From: Pseudomonas fluorescens
GTDB taxonomy: Bacteria; Pseudomonadota; Gammaproteobacteria; Pseudomonadales; Pseudomonadaceae
Direction: 5' to 3'
NCBI RefSeq assembly: GCF_018614775.1
Contig: NZ_JAGGOF010000056.1
Coordinates: forward strand, 1 to 39,823
DNA length: 39,823 bases
Shown here: positions 8,113-17,752 of the stretch, piece by piece
How the letters are laid out: each line of letters starts with the position of its first letter
Numbering within the stretch: position 1 is the first letter of the stretch
Translations under genes and position numbers: made by a program
The notes under the pieces: generated by a model
Told to the model about the DNA's origin: nothing
Seen by the model: the letters and a program-made list of their open reading frames with translations, nothing else
The model's database searches: none

Positions 8113-8760
8113 TCAGCGAGTGATGAGCATGTCGACGCTGGTCGCGTCGCAAGAGTTGTGGGCTTTGCGGTCAATGACCAGATATAGCGAAGACGTTGGA
8201 GTGACCGCGACGTTGTTGAGCATGAAGGTGCTGCTGCCGCCATTTGCCAGGCTCCCGGACTGAAGCACGGTGTCACCCAGGTTGAGCGACCAGCCGATAC
8301 CATCTCCGCATGCGTTGTGCAGATCATTGACACGTCCCAACACATTGATATTTCCGCTAACAGGACTCGCCCATCGGAAGATGCTCTGGCTATTGGTGCC
8401 GGGATGGGTCGCCACGTCGCCTTGCTTGAACACGAAGCTCGTGCCCGAACCGGTGAAAGTGAAGCTTTCGTTGGGGATGGAAATCCAGGCGCCTGTTACA
8501 TCATCGCGCCAGCAGGTGGTTGGCTTGCCGCTGCATTGCCCAGCCTGAAACGTCGGAAACAATGTGTAGTTGGCCGAGACGTTTACCCCCGACTTGTTTT
8601 GCATGAAGGACCATGGCGAACCGGCAGGAGCCTGCTCGGTCATCAAATACATGTCCCTGGCCAGATTCCACGACAGCGCTGTGTCAGCCCAGGAATTCAG
8701 GGATACAAACGATGACAAAAACATGGCTGCTGCCAGCAAAAGCGGTTTAGATAGTTTCAT
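8113..8760 (-). CDS. Secreted protein of unknown function, coupled to com
   Basis: A 215-aa protein beginning MKLSKPLLLAAAMFLSSFVS with a clear Sec signal peptide cleaved near NSWA-DTALS. The mature part is beta-rich with four Cys (QCSGKPTTCW, NACGDG, NSCDAT) and Gly/Ser-rich strands such as SFTFTGSGTSFVF. I do not recognise the family. The start was chosen because its ATG overlaps the com stop codon (ATGA). Its position, com then this gene then holin, is the slot where Mu carries mom. It has a signal peptide and no methyltransferase or acyltransferase motifs, so it is not a Mom homologue. It may be a cargo effector or lectin-like exported factor released with the tailocin (inference). Confidence 0.8.
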   Translation of the reverse strand: MKLSKPLLLAAAMFLSSFVSLNSWADTALSWNLARDMYLMTEQAPAGSPWSFMQNKSGVNVSANYTLFPTFQAGQCSGKPTTCWRDDVTGAWISIPNESFTFTGSGTSFVFKQGDVATHPGTNSQSIFRWASPVSGNINVLGRVNDLHNACGDGIGWSLNLGDTVLQSGSLANGGSSTFMLNNVAVTPTSSLYLVIDRKAHNSCDATSVDMLITR

Positions 8761-8957
8761 TTCGTAACCTCGATGGATGTTGAGCATTGGTTTGCGGTGA
8801 ATTCCGCATATCCTCGCTCGACGGCGATAACTCGAGGCTCAAGGGCCTTCCCATGATTCAACGTCCCACACCGGGAACATTTGATCTGGAGTTCGGTGTT
8901 CTCGCCCACGCGGGCCAGAAGTCGTTTGCAGTGACCGCATCTGAAATCCCTCAGCAT
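8757..8957 (-). CDS. com: Com-like zinc-finger protein (Mu Com family)
   Basis: A 66-aa protein whose first 35 residues match the Mu Com zinc finger: FRCGHCKRLLARVG, then LQIKCSRCGTLN, giving CxxC-x17-CxxC. In phage Mu, Com binds mom mRNA and switches on its translation by opening a stem-loop over the mom start. Here the stop codon overlaps the ATG of the secreted-protein gene by 4 nt (ATGA). It has a strong ribosome-binding site (GGAGGG, six bases before ATG). The C-terminal 30 residues are not recognisable. It is the first gene downstream of the operator-covered promoter, after a leader of about 300 nt. Confidence 0.85.
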   Translation of the reverse strand: MLRDFRCGHCKRLLARVGENTELQIKCSRCGTLNHGKALEPRVIAVERGYAEFTANQCSTSIEVTK

Positions 8958-9259
8958 TGAAAGCCCTCCATTGGCGGCGGTAATGTGTCTGAATGCACCT
9001 CACGGCGCAGGCATTTCAAAAAGCCCGGTTGCCCAGGCTTTTCAGTAATGCGCTTGATCTTTCGGCGCGACTGGCGCGGTACGGATCCATTCAAATTGTT
9101 TTTCCGACCGCGGCCCCTGCCCGCCGGATAACTGCTTCTGGTGCTTTACGCTGCACACCCGGGTCAGTTGCCAACCCTCTGAACCGTCAAGGCCGGTTCA
9201 TCGCTGCCTGTTCTGCTGGAACTAAAGAGCGTTGTTGCCAGCCGCTTTGTCGAGCGGCT
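8958..9259 (-). other. Long untranslated leader of the tailocin transcript
   Basis: About 300 nt separate the predicted transcription start from com. I found no credible ORF on either strand. Near the 5' end the RNA can form a 6-bp stem (GCCGCT/AGCGGC, 9241-9258) without a T-run. The leader may serve in regulation or antitermination, but nothing here proves it. Confidence 0.4.
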
Positions 9260-9266
9260 TGGACAC

Positions 9267-9295
9267 AGAATATGCATGTATGCATATACAGTCAA
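9267..9295 (-). promoter_or_regulatory. Sigma70-type promoter for the tailocin transcript
   Basis: Minus strand: -35 TTGACT (9295-9290), 17-nt spacer, -10 TATTCT (9272-9267). The spacer contains a perfect ATGCAT-type inverted repeat, so repressor binding would block polymerase. It lies downstream of the repressor terminator and points to com. Confidence 0.7.
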
Positions 9296-9339
9296 TGCAC
9301 AAATGCATTTTTTTATGCATTAATTTTGCACGTGTGCAT
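9271..9339. promoter_or_regulatory. Operator array of ATGCAT-type palindromes (probable PrtR sites)
   Basis: Three inverted repeats lie side by side: TATGCAT-GT-ATGCATA (9271-9286), AATGCA-CAAA-TGCATT (9294-9309) and TGCAC-GT-GTGCA (9327-9338). An extra ATGCAT occurs at 9315-9320. The first lies in the promoter spacer and the second overlaps the -35. Similar half-sites occur upstream of the repressor gene. The adjacent repressor is the obvious ligand (inference). Confidence 0.7.
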
Positions 9340-9379
9340 CAGGGCCCGCAAACACAGGAGCAGGGGATTTTTAAAGACG

Positions 9380-9402
9380 AAAAAAAACCCGCCGGTGGCG
9401 AG
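9380..9402 (-). terminator. Rho-independent terminator of the repressor gene
   Basis: The minus strand has CTCGCC-ACC-GGCGGG (one G-T pair) followed by eight Ts, about 20 nt after the repressor stop. It insulates repressor transcription from the tailocin promoter. Confidence 0.75.
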
Positions 9403-9423
9403 TTTTATCTGACAGCGCAGGGG

Positions 9424-10158
9424 TTAACGAGCGTACATGCCCCACCAGAAGACGTGGCCGAGGATGACGATCTGCTCCTCTTGCATGTCCTGGAAGGTGT
9501 AGTCCTCATCCGGGTGTTCGTCGCGATTGAAGCTGCGCAGGCGGATGCCGGTGGGCAACCGATACAGCTGTTTCACCCGCAGCTGGCCATTGTGATTGAT
9601 GGCGTAGAGGTCGCCATCGACGATATCGCCAATCCCGCACCGGGCCACATTCACCCCGACCGTAGCGCCGTCGCGCAGCACCGGCACCATACTGTTGCCG
9701 CGTACTGTCACGCATTTGGCCTGGTCGAATTGCACGCCGTTATGGCGCAGGCTGCGTTTGCCAAAGCGCAGGCTTGAGCGCTCGCTCTCTTCGATGACGA
9801 ATCTTCCTGATCCAGCAGCCAATTCAACCTCACGCAGAAAAGGGACCGACACCTCATCATCCTCGACGGGTGTTTCGTCGTCCCACAGGCTTATGTCCTT
9901 GAGCTCGGCATGCGACTCCTCGCGACGGCTGTTAACGGCAGGCGCAACGTCCGCGCGCCCGCGCAACTGGTCGGTGCTGACGGCGAAGTAGTCGGCGATC
10001 CTGGAGATGTGTTTATCCGAAGGATCGACGATCTTGCCGCTGAGAATCCGCGAGAGGGTGGACTGAGGCACGCCGGTACGCCGGTGAAGCTCCGTGGGGG
10101 AGATCCCGTGCTGGTCGAGCAATGCTCTTAATACGGTAGAAACGTTGCGTTTTTGCAT
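9424..10158 (-). CDS. prtR: PrtR-like LexA-family repressor of the tailocin
   Basis: A 244-aa repressor with an N-terminal helix-turn-helix (residues about 16-45, GISPTELHRRTGVPQSTLSRIL) and a C-terminal S24 peptidase domain. Catalytic Ser156 sits in VRGNSM and Lys196 in LRVKQLY. An Ala115-Gly116 pair in ELAAGSGRF is the expected self-cleavage site. In pseudomonads, RecA activated by DNA damage stimulates cleavage of such repressors and frees the tailocin genes. No prtN activator is seen, so direct repression is likely. The start is uncertain: ATG at 10158 or at 10167, neither with a clear Shine-Dalgarno. Confidence 0.9.
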   Translation of the reverse strand: MQKRNVSTVLRALLDQHGISPTELHRRTGVPQSTLSRILSGKIVDPSDKHISRIADYFAVSTDQLRGRADVAPAVNSRREESHAELKDISLWDDETPVEDDEVSVPFLREVELAAGSGRFVIEESERSSLRFGKRSLRHNGVQFDQAKCVTVRGNSMVPVLRDGATVGVNVARCGIGDIVDGDLYAINHNGQLRVKQLYRLPTGIRLRSFNRDEHPDEDYTFQDMQEEQIVILGHVFWWGMYAR

Positions 10159-10467
10159 AACGCGCATAGTGCTTGTTCTTTTGACAGAAGACAAATGCTG
10201 ATTTGCATAAATGTGCATATTGATGAAGCTGTAACTCATGCCGAAGACGGCAGCAGGTCCAAGATCCATGCAAGCTGACACTCCGCTCTCGCGAGCAAGC
10301 TTTGCTCCCACAGGTTTTGCTCCTGCAAGCGCCGCTCCTCCGGGCTTTGTAGCTCACTCCGTCTGGGTTGTCCCGGACTGCCCATGTTAACCTTGCGCCC
10401 ATCGCGGAAAAGCCGGGCCGCGGCCCTTCTTTTGCCCCACACCTTTCAACGAGCCTGCCTGACACCG
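10159..10467. promoter_or_regulatory. Repressor-mutS divergent intergenic region
   Basis: Holds TGCAT-type half-sites at about 10192-10220 (aTTTGCATAaATGTGCATa), resembling the operator array and suggesting autoregulation of the repressor. A degenerate REP-like stretch lies at about 10285-10313. A plus-strand TTGACA at 10181 lacks a good -10 at proper spacing. No convincing mutS promoter was found. Confidence 0.5.
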
Positions 10468-13047
10468 ATGAATACCGCCGTGAACGACCTGTCCTCCCAT
10501 ACGCCCATGATGCAGCAGTACTGGCGCTTGAAGAATCAGCACCCGGATCAGCTGATGTTCTACCGCATGGGCGACTTCTACGAGATCTTCTATGAGGATG
10601 CGAAGAAGGCCGCCAAGTTGCTGGACATCACCCTGACGGCGCGTGGGCAATCGGCGGGCATGGCGATTCCGATGTGTGGGATTCCTTACCACGCGGCGGA
10701 AGGTTACCTGGCGAAGCTGGTCAAGCTCGGCGAGTCGGTGGTGATTTGCGAGCAGGTCGGCGACCCGGCCACCAGCAAAGGCCCGGTGGAGCGCCAGGTG
10801 GTGCGCATCATCACGCCGGGCACGGTCAGCGATGAGGCGCTGCTGGATGAACGCCGCGACAACCTGATCGCCGCCGTGCTGGGGGATGAGCGGCTGTTCG
10901 GCCTGGCGGTGCTGGACATCACCAGCGGCAACTTCTCGGTGCTGGAAATCAAGGGCTGGGAAAACCTGCTGGCGGAGCTGGAGCGGGTCAACCCGGTGGA
11001 GTTGTTGATCCCGGATGACTGGCCCAAGGACCTGCCAGCGGAAAAACGCCGTGGCGTGCGTCGTCGGGCGCCATGGGATTTTGAGCGCGACTCGGCGCTG
11101 AAAAGTCTCTGCCAACAGTTTTCCACCCAGGACCTCAAGGGCTTCGGTTGCGAAAACCTGACCCTGGCCATTGGCGCCGCCGGTTGTCTGCTGGCCTACG
11201 CCAAGGAAACCCAGCGCACCGCCCTGCCCCACTTGCGCAGCCTGCGCCATGAACGCCTGGACGACACGGTGGTGCTGGACGGCGCGAGCCGTCGCAACCT
11301 GGAACTGGACACCAACCTGGCCGGCGGGCGCGACAATACCTTGCAGTCGGTGGTCGATCGTTGCCAGACCGCCATGGGCAGCCGGTTGCTGACACGCTGG
11401 CTGAACCGTCCGCTGCGGGACCTCACGGTATTGCTGGCGCGCCAATCGTCCATTACCTGCCTGCTGGATCGCTATCGCTTCGAGCAGCTGCAACCGCAGC
11501 TCAAGGAAATCGGCGACATCGAGCGGATCCTCGCGCGAATCGGCCTGCGCAACGCCCGGCCCCGGGACTTGGCCCGCCTGCGCGATGCCCTCAGCGCACT
11601 GCCGGAACTTCAGGTGGCAATGACCGACCTCGATGCGCCGCATCTGCAACAACTGGCGCGCACCACCAGCACCTACCCGGACCTGGCTGCGCTGCTGGAA
11701 AAAGCCATTATCGATAACCCGCCGGCGGTGATCCGTGACGGCGGCGTGTTGAAAACCGGCTACGACGCTGAACTCGACGAGTTGCAATCGCTGAGCGAGA
11801 ACGCCGGTCAGTTCCTGATCGACCTCGAAGCCCGGGAAAAAGCCCGTACAGGGCTGGCCAATCTCAAGGTCGGCTACAACCGCATCCACGGTTATTTCAT
11901 CGAATTGCCGAGCAAGCAGGCCGAGCAGGCCCCGGCCGATTACATCCGTCGCCAGACGCTGAAGGGCGCCGAGCGATTCATCACCCCGGAACTCAAGGCG
12001 TTCGAAGACAAGGCGCTGTCGGCCAAGAGCCGAGCCCTGGCCCGGGAAAAGATGCTCTACGAGGCACTGCTCGAAGACCTGATCAGCCAGTTGCCGCCGC
12101 TCCAGGACACCGCTGGGGCCCTGGCGGAACTGGACGTGCTGAGCAACCTGGCCGAGCGCGCGCTGAACCTGGACCTCAACTGCCCACGGTTCGTCAGCGA
12201 ACCCTGCATGCGCATCAGCCAAGGCCGTCACCCAGTGGTCGAGCAGGTGCTGACCACGCCGTTCGTGGCCAACGACCTGAGCCTGGACGACAACACCCGC
12301 ATGCTGGTGATCACCGGTCCGAACATGGGCGGTAAATCCACCTACATGCGCCAGACGGCATTGATCGTGCTGCTGGCCCACATTGGCAGTTTCGTGCCGG
12401 CGGCGAGTTGCGAACTGTCCCTGGTGGACCGGATCTTCACCCGGATCGGCTCCAGCGATGACCTGGCGGGCGGGCGTTCGACGTTCATGGTGGAAATGAG
12501 CGAAACCGCGAACATCCTGCACAACGCCACCGAGCGCAGCCTGGTGCTGATGGACGAAGTCGGCCGCGGCACCAGCACCTTCGACGGCCTGTCCCTGGCC
12601 TGGGCAGCGGCTGAACGCCTGGCCCACCTGCGGGCCTATACGCTGTTCGCCACTCACTACTTCGAACTCACCGTGCTGCCGGAAAGCCAGCCGCTGGTCG
12701 CCAACGTCCACCTCAACGCCACCGAGCACAACGAGCGCATCGTGTTCCTGCACCACGTGCTGCCCGGCCCGGCCAGTCAGAGCTACGGCCTGGCGGTCGC
12801 GCAACTGGCCGGCGTCCCGAGCGAAGTGATCACCCGGGCCCGCGAGCACCTGAGCCGGCTGGAAACCACCAGCCTGCCCCATGAGGTGCCCCGCCCCACC
12901 AAAGGCAAACCGGCCGTGCCACAGCAAAGCGACTTGTTCGCCAGCCTGCCCCATCCGGTGCTCGACGAACTGGCCAAGCTCGATCTCGACGACCTGACCC
13001 CACGCCGGGCGCTGGATTTACTCTACACATTGAAGTCACGGATCTAA
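10468..13047 (+). CDS. mutS: DNA mismatch repair protein MutS
   Basis: An 859-aa MutS, slightly longer than E. coli (853 aa). It recognises mismatches and small loops and recruits MutL. The mismatch-reading motif F37-Y38-E39 lies in [10 protein letters not shown]. The core and clamp domains follow, and the ATPase carries a Walker [10 protein letters not shown] at about 617-625, a Walker [17 protein letters not shown] and FATHYFEL. The C-terminus has the dimerisation end [22 protein letters not shown]. The start at MNTAVNDL was chosen; the upstream in-frame codons do not resemble MutS. It borders the tailocin locus, a known insertion site in the P. fluorescens group. Confidence 0.97.
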   Translation: MNTAVNDLSSHTPMMQQYWRLKNQHPDQLMFYRMGDFYEIFYEDAKKAAKLLDITLTARGQSAGMAIPMCGIPYHAAEGYLAKLVKLGESVVICEQVGDPATSKGPVERQVVRIITPGTVSDEALLDERRDNLIAAVLGDERLFGLAVLDITSGNFSVLEIKGWENLLAELERVNPVELLIPDDWPKDLPAEKRRGVRRRAPWDFERDSALKSLCQQFSTQDLKGFGCENLTLAIGAAGCLLAYAKETQRTALPHLRSLRHERLDDTVVLDGASRRNLELDTNLAGGRDNTLQSVVDRCQTAMGSRLLTRWLNRPLRDLTVLLARQSSITCLLDRYRFEQLQPQLKEIGDIERILARIGLRNARPRDLARLRDALSALPELQVAMTDLDAPHLQQLARTTSTYPDLAALLEKAIIDNPPAVIRDGGVLKTGYDAELDELQSLSENAGQFLIDLEAREKARTGLANLKVGYNRIHGYFIELPSKQAEQAPADYIRRQTLKGAERFITPELKAFEDKALSAKSRALAREKMLYEALLEDLISQLPPLQDTAGALAELDVLSNLAERALNLDLNCPRFVSEPCMRISQGRHPVVEQVLTTPFVANDLSLDDNTRMLVITGPNMGGKSTYMRQTALIVLLAHIGSFVPAASCELSLVDRIFTRIGSSDDLAGGRSTFMVEMSETANILHNATERSLVLMDEVGRGTSTFDGLSLAWAAAERLAHLRAYTLFATHYFELTVLPESQPLVANVHLNATEHNERIVFLHHVLPGPASQSYGLAVAQLAGVPSEVITRAREHLSRLETTSLPHEVPRPTKGKPAVPQQSDLFASLPHPVLDELAKLDLDDLTPRRALDLLYTLKSRI

Positions 13048-13067
13048 CGCACAGGCTTTCAAGCTGT

Positions 13068-13073
13068 TAGAAT
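13068..13073 (+). promoter_or_regulatory. Possible -10 box upstream of fdxA
   Basis: TAGAAT in a TTAGAATCTCGCGC context, about 120 nt before the fdxA ATG. No good -35 is present at 16-18 nt, so this is only a candidate. Confidence 0.35.
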
Positions 13074-13191
13074 CTCGCGCGGTTTGGGATGCTGCGGGTT
13101 ATTAGCCTGGCCTGCAGACTATCGCTCCCGAACCTGGCGACCCCAACCGTGAAGAGGGATCCGCTGCCGCCGCCTGAGGAGAGAACTAGAA

Positions 13192-13515
13192 ATGACCTTC
13201 GTCGTCACCGACAACTGCATCAAGTGCAAATACACCGATTGCGTAGAAGTCTGTCCGGTGGACTGCTTCTACGAAGGCCCGAATTTCCTGGTCATTCACC
13301 CGGACGAGTGCATCGACTGCGCCCTGTGTGAACCGGAATGCCCGGCGAACGCGATTTTCTCGGAAGACGAAGTGCCAGCCGGCCAGGAGAACTTCATCGA
13401 GCTGAACGCCGAACTGGCGGATATCTGGCCGAACATCACCGAGAAGAAAGACCCGCTGCCAGATGCTGAAGAGTGGGATGGCAAGCCTGGCAAGATCGCC
13501 GACCTCGAGCGCTGA
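13192..13515 (+). CDS. fdxA: Ferredoxin FdxA (7Fe-8S)
   Basis: A 107-aa electron carrier holding one [3Fe-4S] and one [4Fe-4S] cluster, of the Azotobacter FdI type. Cys9, Cys12, Cys17, Cys21 and Cys25 lie in [17 protein letters not shown]. The second set is [11 protein letters not shown] followed by PANAIF. The C-terminal extension ([21 protein letters not shown]) is typical of this family. A GAGGAGAG ribosome-binding site precedes the ATG. Location between mutS and rsmZ/rpoS is conserved in Pseudomonas. The gene is convergent to rsmZ and ends in a terminator. Confidence 0.96.
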   Translation: MTFVVTDNCIKCKYTDCVEVCPVDCFYEGPNFLVIHPDECIDCALCEPECPANAIFSEDEVPAGQENFIELNAELADIWPNITEKKDPLPDAEEWDGKPGKIADLER

Positions 13516-13535
13516 TCGCCCTGCTTACTGCATAA

Positions 13536-13556
13536 AGGCCCCTTGCGGGCTTTTTT
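13536..13556 (+). terminator. Rho-independent terminator of fdxA
   Basis: A short GGCCC/GGGC stem (13537-13550) is followed by TTTTTT, 22 nt after the fdxA stop. Confidence 0.75.
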
Positions 13557-13632
13557 GCTTTTGGGTTGCCGGATCGAACGCAGAGCGTCCGTAGAGGCAT
13601 GCCCCCGCAGAGCATGGGCACGATTCGCAGGC

Positions 13633-13765
13633 AAAAAAAGGGGCGGTTTGACCCGCCCACATTTTTTCCCTAATCCCTTTAATCCTTTTCATCGTCCTGA
13701 TGAATCGCGTCCTGCGATGTCCTTCCATTCCCATCGTCCTTGACGGGTGTGTCTGTCCGTCGACA
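13633..13765 (-). ncRNA. rsmZ: Small regulatory RNA RsmZ
   Basis: A 133-nt RNA located between fdxA and rpoS, the conserved rsmZ site in Pseudomonas. The predicted 5' end is TGTCGACGGACAGACAC. Exposed GGA motifs recur (AAGGACGATGG, GGAAGGACATCGCAGGACGCG, TCAGGACGATGA), several in hairpin loops. It ends in a GGGCGG-type stem (13640-13657) followed by seven Ts. RsmZ sequesters the translational repressors RsmA/RsmE, relieving repression of exoproducts, biofilm and secondary metabolism. A -10 TAATAT (13779-13774) lies about 8 nt upstream of the 5' end. The ends are predicted by analogy with known rsmZ. Confidence 0.93.
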
Positions 13766-13773
13766 CAGGACTG

Positions 13774-13801
13774 ATATTAGTGGTTTCCCAGCCGCGTGCA
13801 A
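13774..13801 (-). promoter_or_regulatory. rsmZ promoter
   Basis: Minus strand: -35-like TTGCAC (13801-13796), 16-nt spacer, -10 TAATAT (13779-13774), with transcription start near 13765. Confidence 0.7.
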
Positions 13802-14107
13802 TTGAGCCGGACGTCGTCGGGGTGCGTTGTCACGGGTCGGTCACAAAATAAAACTGCTTGAAAATCAGTTAATTACGGTTTTCTTACGCGCCTCATAAAC
13901 ATCTATCCTTCCAGAGGAAAAACCGAACGCTTACGCAATAGTAGGCAAAGGCTTACAAGCTGAGCCGGAAAAAGGAGCAGGTTGGATCCGACCACAGTGA
14001 ATGAACAAGCCATTGTGAACGTCTCGCTTGTCAGCCAAGCAACAAACCTGTGGGAGCAAACCTACAGGGTTTCATTGCCATCTTGCTTTCACCGGTTCCA
14101 CCCACGA
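13802..14107. other. rsmZ upstream region and rpoS downstream spacer
   Basis: Besides the GacA site, this AT-richer spacer holds one degenerate REP-like palindrome (about 14048-14070, CCTGTGGGAGC ... CTACAGG). No ORF is credible. Confidence 0.5.
13940..13957 (-). promoter_or_regulatory. GacA-type upstream activating sequence for rsmZ
   Basis: The minus strand reads TGTAAG-CCTTTG-CCTACT, matching the known TGTAAG-N6-CTTACA site in the left half and 4 of 6 bases of the right half. It is centred about 183 bp before the rsmZ start, the usual distance. Phosphorylated GacA is expected to bind here. Confidence 0.75.
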
Positions 14108-14110
14108 AAT

Positions 14111-14140
14111 GAAGAAGGGCGCCGATTGGCGCCCTTCTTC
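14111..14140 (-). terminator. Long hairpin terminator of rpoS
   Basis: A perfect 13-bp stem (GAAGAAGGGCGCC/GGCGCCCTTCTTC) with a 4-nt loop lies 14 nt past the rpoS stop. The T-run is short (ATTT), so efficiency is uncertain. Confidence 0.7.
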
Positions 14141-14154
14141 ATTGTGATGAACCA

Positions 14155-15162
14155 CTATTGAAACAATGACTCACTCGATAAGCCATTCTTCTCCAGGATC
14201 TCCCGGAGGCGCTTGAGACCTTCCACCTGGATCTGCCGGACCCGCTCGCGGGTCAAGCCGATTTCCAGGCCGACGTCCTCAAGGGTGCTGCTTTCATGGC
14301 CACGCAAGCCGAAGCGGCGGATCACCACTTCCCGTTGCTTGTCCGTCAGCTCGGAGAGCCACTGGTCGATGCTCTGGGACAGGTCATCATCCTGGAGCAG
14401 TTCGCAAGGGTCGGTGGGTCGATCATCGGTGAGCGTATCCAGCAGGGTTTTATCCGAGTCCGGCCCCAGGGAAACGTCCACCGAGGACACCCGTTCGTTG
14501 AGCCCCAACATGCGCTTGACCTCACCAACCGGTTTTTCCAGCAGGTTGGCGATCTCTTCGGGTGAGGGCTCGTGGTCGAGTTTTTGCGTCAACTCACGGG
14601 CGGCCCGCAGGTAGACGTTCAGCTCCTTGACCACATGAATCGGCAACCGGATGGTCCGGGTCTGATTCATGATTGCCCGTTCGATGGTCTGGCGGATCCA
14701 CCAGGTTGCGTAGGTCGAGAAACGAAAGCCCCGCTCGGGGTCGAACTTCTCGACCGCTCGAATAAGGCCCAGGTTGCCCTCCTCGATCAGGTCCAGCAGG
14801 GAAAGCCCGCGATTGACGTAGCGCCGGGCGATTTTCACCACCAGGCGCAGGTTGCTTTCAATCATGCGTTTTCGACCGGCCGGGTCGCCACTTTGCGACA
14901 GACGCGCAAAATGAACCTCTTCCTCGGGGGAGAGCAGCGGCGAGAAACCGATTTCGTTGAGGTACAGCTGAGTGGCGTCCAGCGCCCGGGTGTAATCGAT
15001 GTACTTATGTTGTTTAAGCGAAGCGGAGTGTTTGGATTTGGCACGAACGGAAGGTGCAGTGACCCCTTCATCATTCGACATCGAATCCATAGCGATGCCG
15101 GTCTCCATCAGGAGAACCTCATCGTCGATGTCAAACTCCGGCACTTCTTTACTGAGAGCCAT
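14155..15162 (-). CDS. rpoS: RNA polymerase sigma factor RpoS (sigma38)
   Basis: A 335-aa stationary-phase and general-stress sigma factor. After a variable acidic N-terminus comes region 1.2 ([21 protein letters not shown]). Region 2 follows ([61 protein letters not shown]) for core binding and -10 recognition. Region 3 and region 4 ([42 protein letters not shown]) bind the -35. It lies 106 nt after nlpD; in Pseudomonas and E. coli the main rpoS promoter is inside nlpD. A full-length copy is intact here. Confidence 0.98.
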   Translation of the reverse strand: MALSKEVPEFDIDDEVLLMETGIAMDSMSNDEGVTAPSVRAKSKHSASLKQHKYIDYTRALDATQLYLNEIGFSPLLSPEEEVHFARLSQSGDPAGRKRMIESNLRLVVKIARRYVNRGLSLLDLIEEGNLGLIRAVEKFDPERGFRFSTYATWWIRQTIERAIMNQTRTIRLPIHVVKELNVYLRAARELTQKLDHEPSPEEIANLLEKPVGEVKRMLGLNERVSSVDVSLGPDSDKTLLDTLTDDRPTDPCELLQDDDLSQSIDQWLSELTDKQREVVIRRFGLRGHESSTLEDVGLEIGLTRERVRQIQVEGLKRLREILEKNGLSSESLFQ

Positions 15163-15227
15163 TGTTATAGTCCTTTGGTGAGTTCGACCTCAAGCTCAAG
15201 CGACGCCTTTATCCTTGGCAACGCTGG

Positions 15228-15258
15228 AGCCTGTTCCCTCTACGTGACGGAACAGGCT
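15228..15258 (-). other. 10-bp hairpin between nlpD and rpoS
   Basis: AGCCTGTTCC (15228-15237) pairs perfectly with GGAACAGGCT (15249-15258) across an 11-nt loop, 10 nt after the nlpD stop. No T-run follows. It may weaken read-through or stabilise the nlpD 3' end. Confidence 0.5.
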
Positions 15259-15268
15259 GACGAGCAAA

Positions 15269-16117
15269 TCAACGACGCGGCAGGAATTGCAGCGGATCTA
15301 CAGGCTTACCCTGTCGGCGAATCTCAAAATGCAGCTTCACCCGATCTGTACCCGTGGACCCCATTTCGGCAATTGTCTGTCCGACCTTGACCTGCTGCCC
15401 CTCCCGAACCAACAGCCTGCGGTTATGACCGTAGGCACTGACGTAGGTATCGCTGTGTTTGATGATGACGAGTTCGCCGTAGCCCCTTAACCCACTCCCG
15501 GCGTACACAACCGTGCCATCAGACGCAGCTAAAACAGGCTGTCCCAAATCCCCGGCGATATCAATTCCTTTATTCAAACTACCGTTTGAAGAGAATTTCC
15601 CAATGAGAACGCCATTAGAAGGCCATCCCCAGCCGGTCGGGGCGGGGCCTGCGGGAGGCATCGGCGCGGGGGCAGATTTACTCGCGACGGACGGTGAATT
15701 GGCCGTTTCGGCGCCCGCCGGCCGACGGATGACCGTGGTTTTACTCGACGATGAAGGTGTTGAGCCGGACTGGGTGACCACGGCGGTCGGCGTTGAACCG
15801 CTGCGGCCATCGAAGCGAATCGTCTGACCGGGGTGAATCGTATAAGGCGCAGGAATGTTGTTGCGCGCCGCGAGGGCTTTGTAGTCCCAGCCATAGCGAA
15901 AAGCGATGGAAAACAGCGTATCGCCGCGACGGACTACGTATTGGCCGGTGGTTACAGTAGGACGCTGGGGCGCGGCATTGTTATTGCGATCGACCACCCG
16001 CACGTTACCCGACGGTGTGCTGGAACAACCGACCAGTAAAGTGCTCAAGACAAGGCCAGTCACCAGGCGCTGAAAGCTCGTGATACCCATACGCTGCGCA
16101 ATGACTGTGAGACTCAC
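15269..16117 (-). CDS. nlpD: Lipoprotein NlpD (LysM + LytM domains)
   Basis: A 282-aa outer-membrane lipoprotein that activates septal amidase AmiC-type enzymes during cell separation. The signal peptide ends in lipobox LLVGC (Cys at about residue 30). A LysM domain (QYVVRRGDTLFSIAFRYGWDYKALAARNNI) binds peptidoglycan. A C-terminal M23/LytM domain (NKGIDIAG, VSAYGHNRRLLVREGQQV, KLHFEIRRQGKPVDP) lacks the first metal-binding His, as in other non-catalytic NlpD activators. The start was set at GTG 16117 because AGGGAG precedes it at good spacing; an ATG lies at 16090. Confidence 0.93.
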   Translation of the reverse strand: MSLTVIAQRMGITSFQRLVTGLVLSTLLVGCSSTPSGNVRVVDRNNNAAPQRPTVTTGQYVVRRGDTLFSIAFRYGWDYKALAARNNIPAPYTIHPGQTIRFDGRSGSTPTAVVTQSGSTPSSSSKTTVIRRPAGAETANSPSVASKSAPAPMPPAGPAPTGWGWPSNGVLIGKFSSNGSLNKGIDIAGDLGQPVLAASDGTVVYAGSGLRGYGELVIIKHSDTYVSAYGHNRRLLVREGQQVKVGQTIAEMGSTGTDRVKLHFEIRRQGKPVDPLQFLPRR

Positions 16118-16328
16118 CCGCCGCTCCCTTTGTGGTGGCTGAAAAATTGAAGACTGCATGACTTGGCAGCACTCGTATAAATATAGCTGGCCCCAATCAC
16201 GCTTCTATTAATGAAGCGCGAAGCGCCGGCGCACACGTTTGCCAGGCGCCGATGGACGCCGTTCAACCAAGCGGTGCCGCTGTAAGACACAGCCGCTGCC
16301 GAGGAATTCAGCGCCTGTTTATAAATGC
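16118..16328 (-). other. Spacer between pcm and nlpD
   Basis: About 210 nt. It includes an AT-rich stretch (about 16170-16190, minus-strand TATATTTATACG) that could be an nlpD -10 region, but no full promoter can be assigned. No ORF. Confidence 0.35.

Positions 16329-17739
<1,411 letters not shown>

Positions 17740-17752
<13 letters not shown>

Noticed and set aside
8113..8760. Mom DNA-modification protein downstream of Com
   Set aside because: The product has a signal peptide and extracellular-type composition, with no acetyltransferase-like motifs.
8993..9412. Plus-strand ORF in the tailocin leader and promoter
   Set aside because: It has no ribosome-binding site, unusual composition, and runs through operators and the repressor terminator.
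10181..10209. TTGACA on the plus strand as a mutS promoter
   Set aside because: At 16-18 nt spacing the -10 would be TTGCAT, TGCATA or GCATAA, too poor to support.
10387..12954. Very long open frame antisense to mutS (about 855 codons)
   Set aside because: It mirrors the mutS reading frame in GC-rich DNA, with low-complexity Gln/His/Gly-rich translation and no domain.
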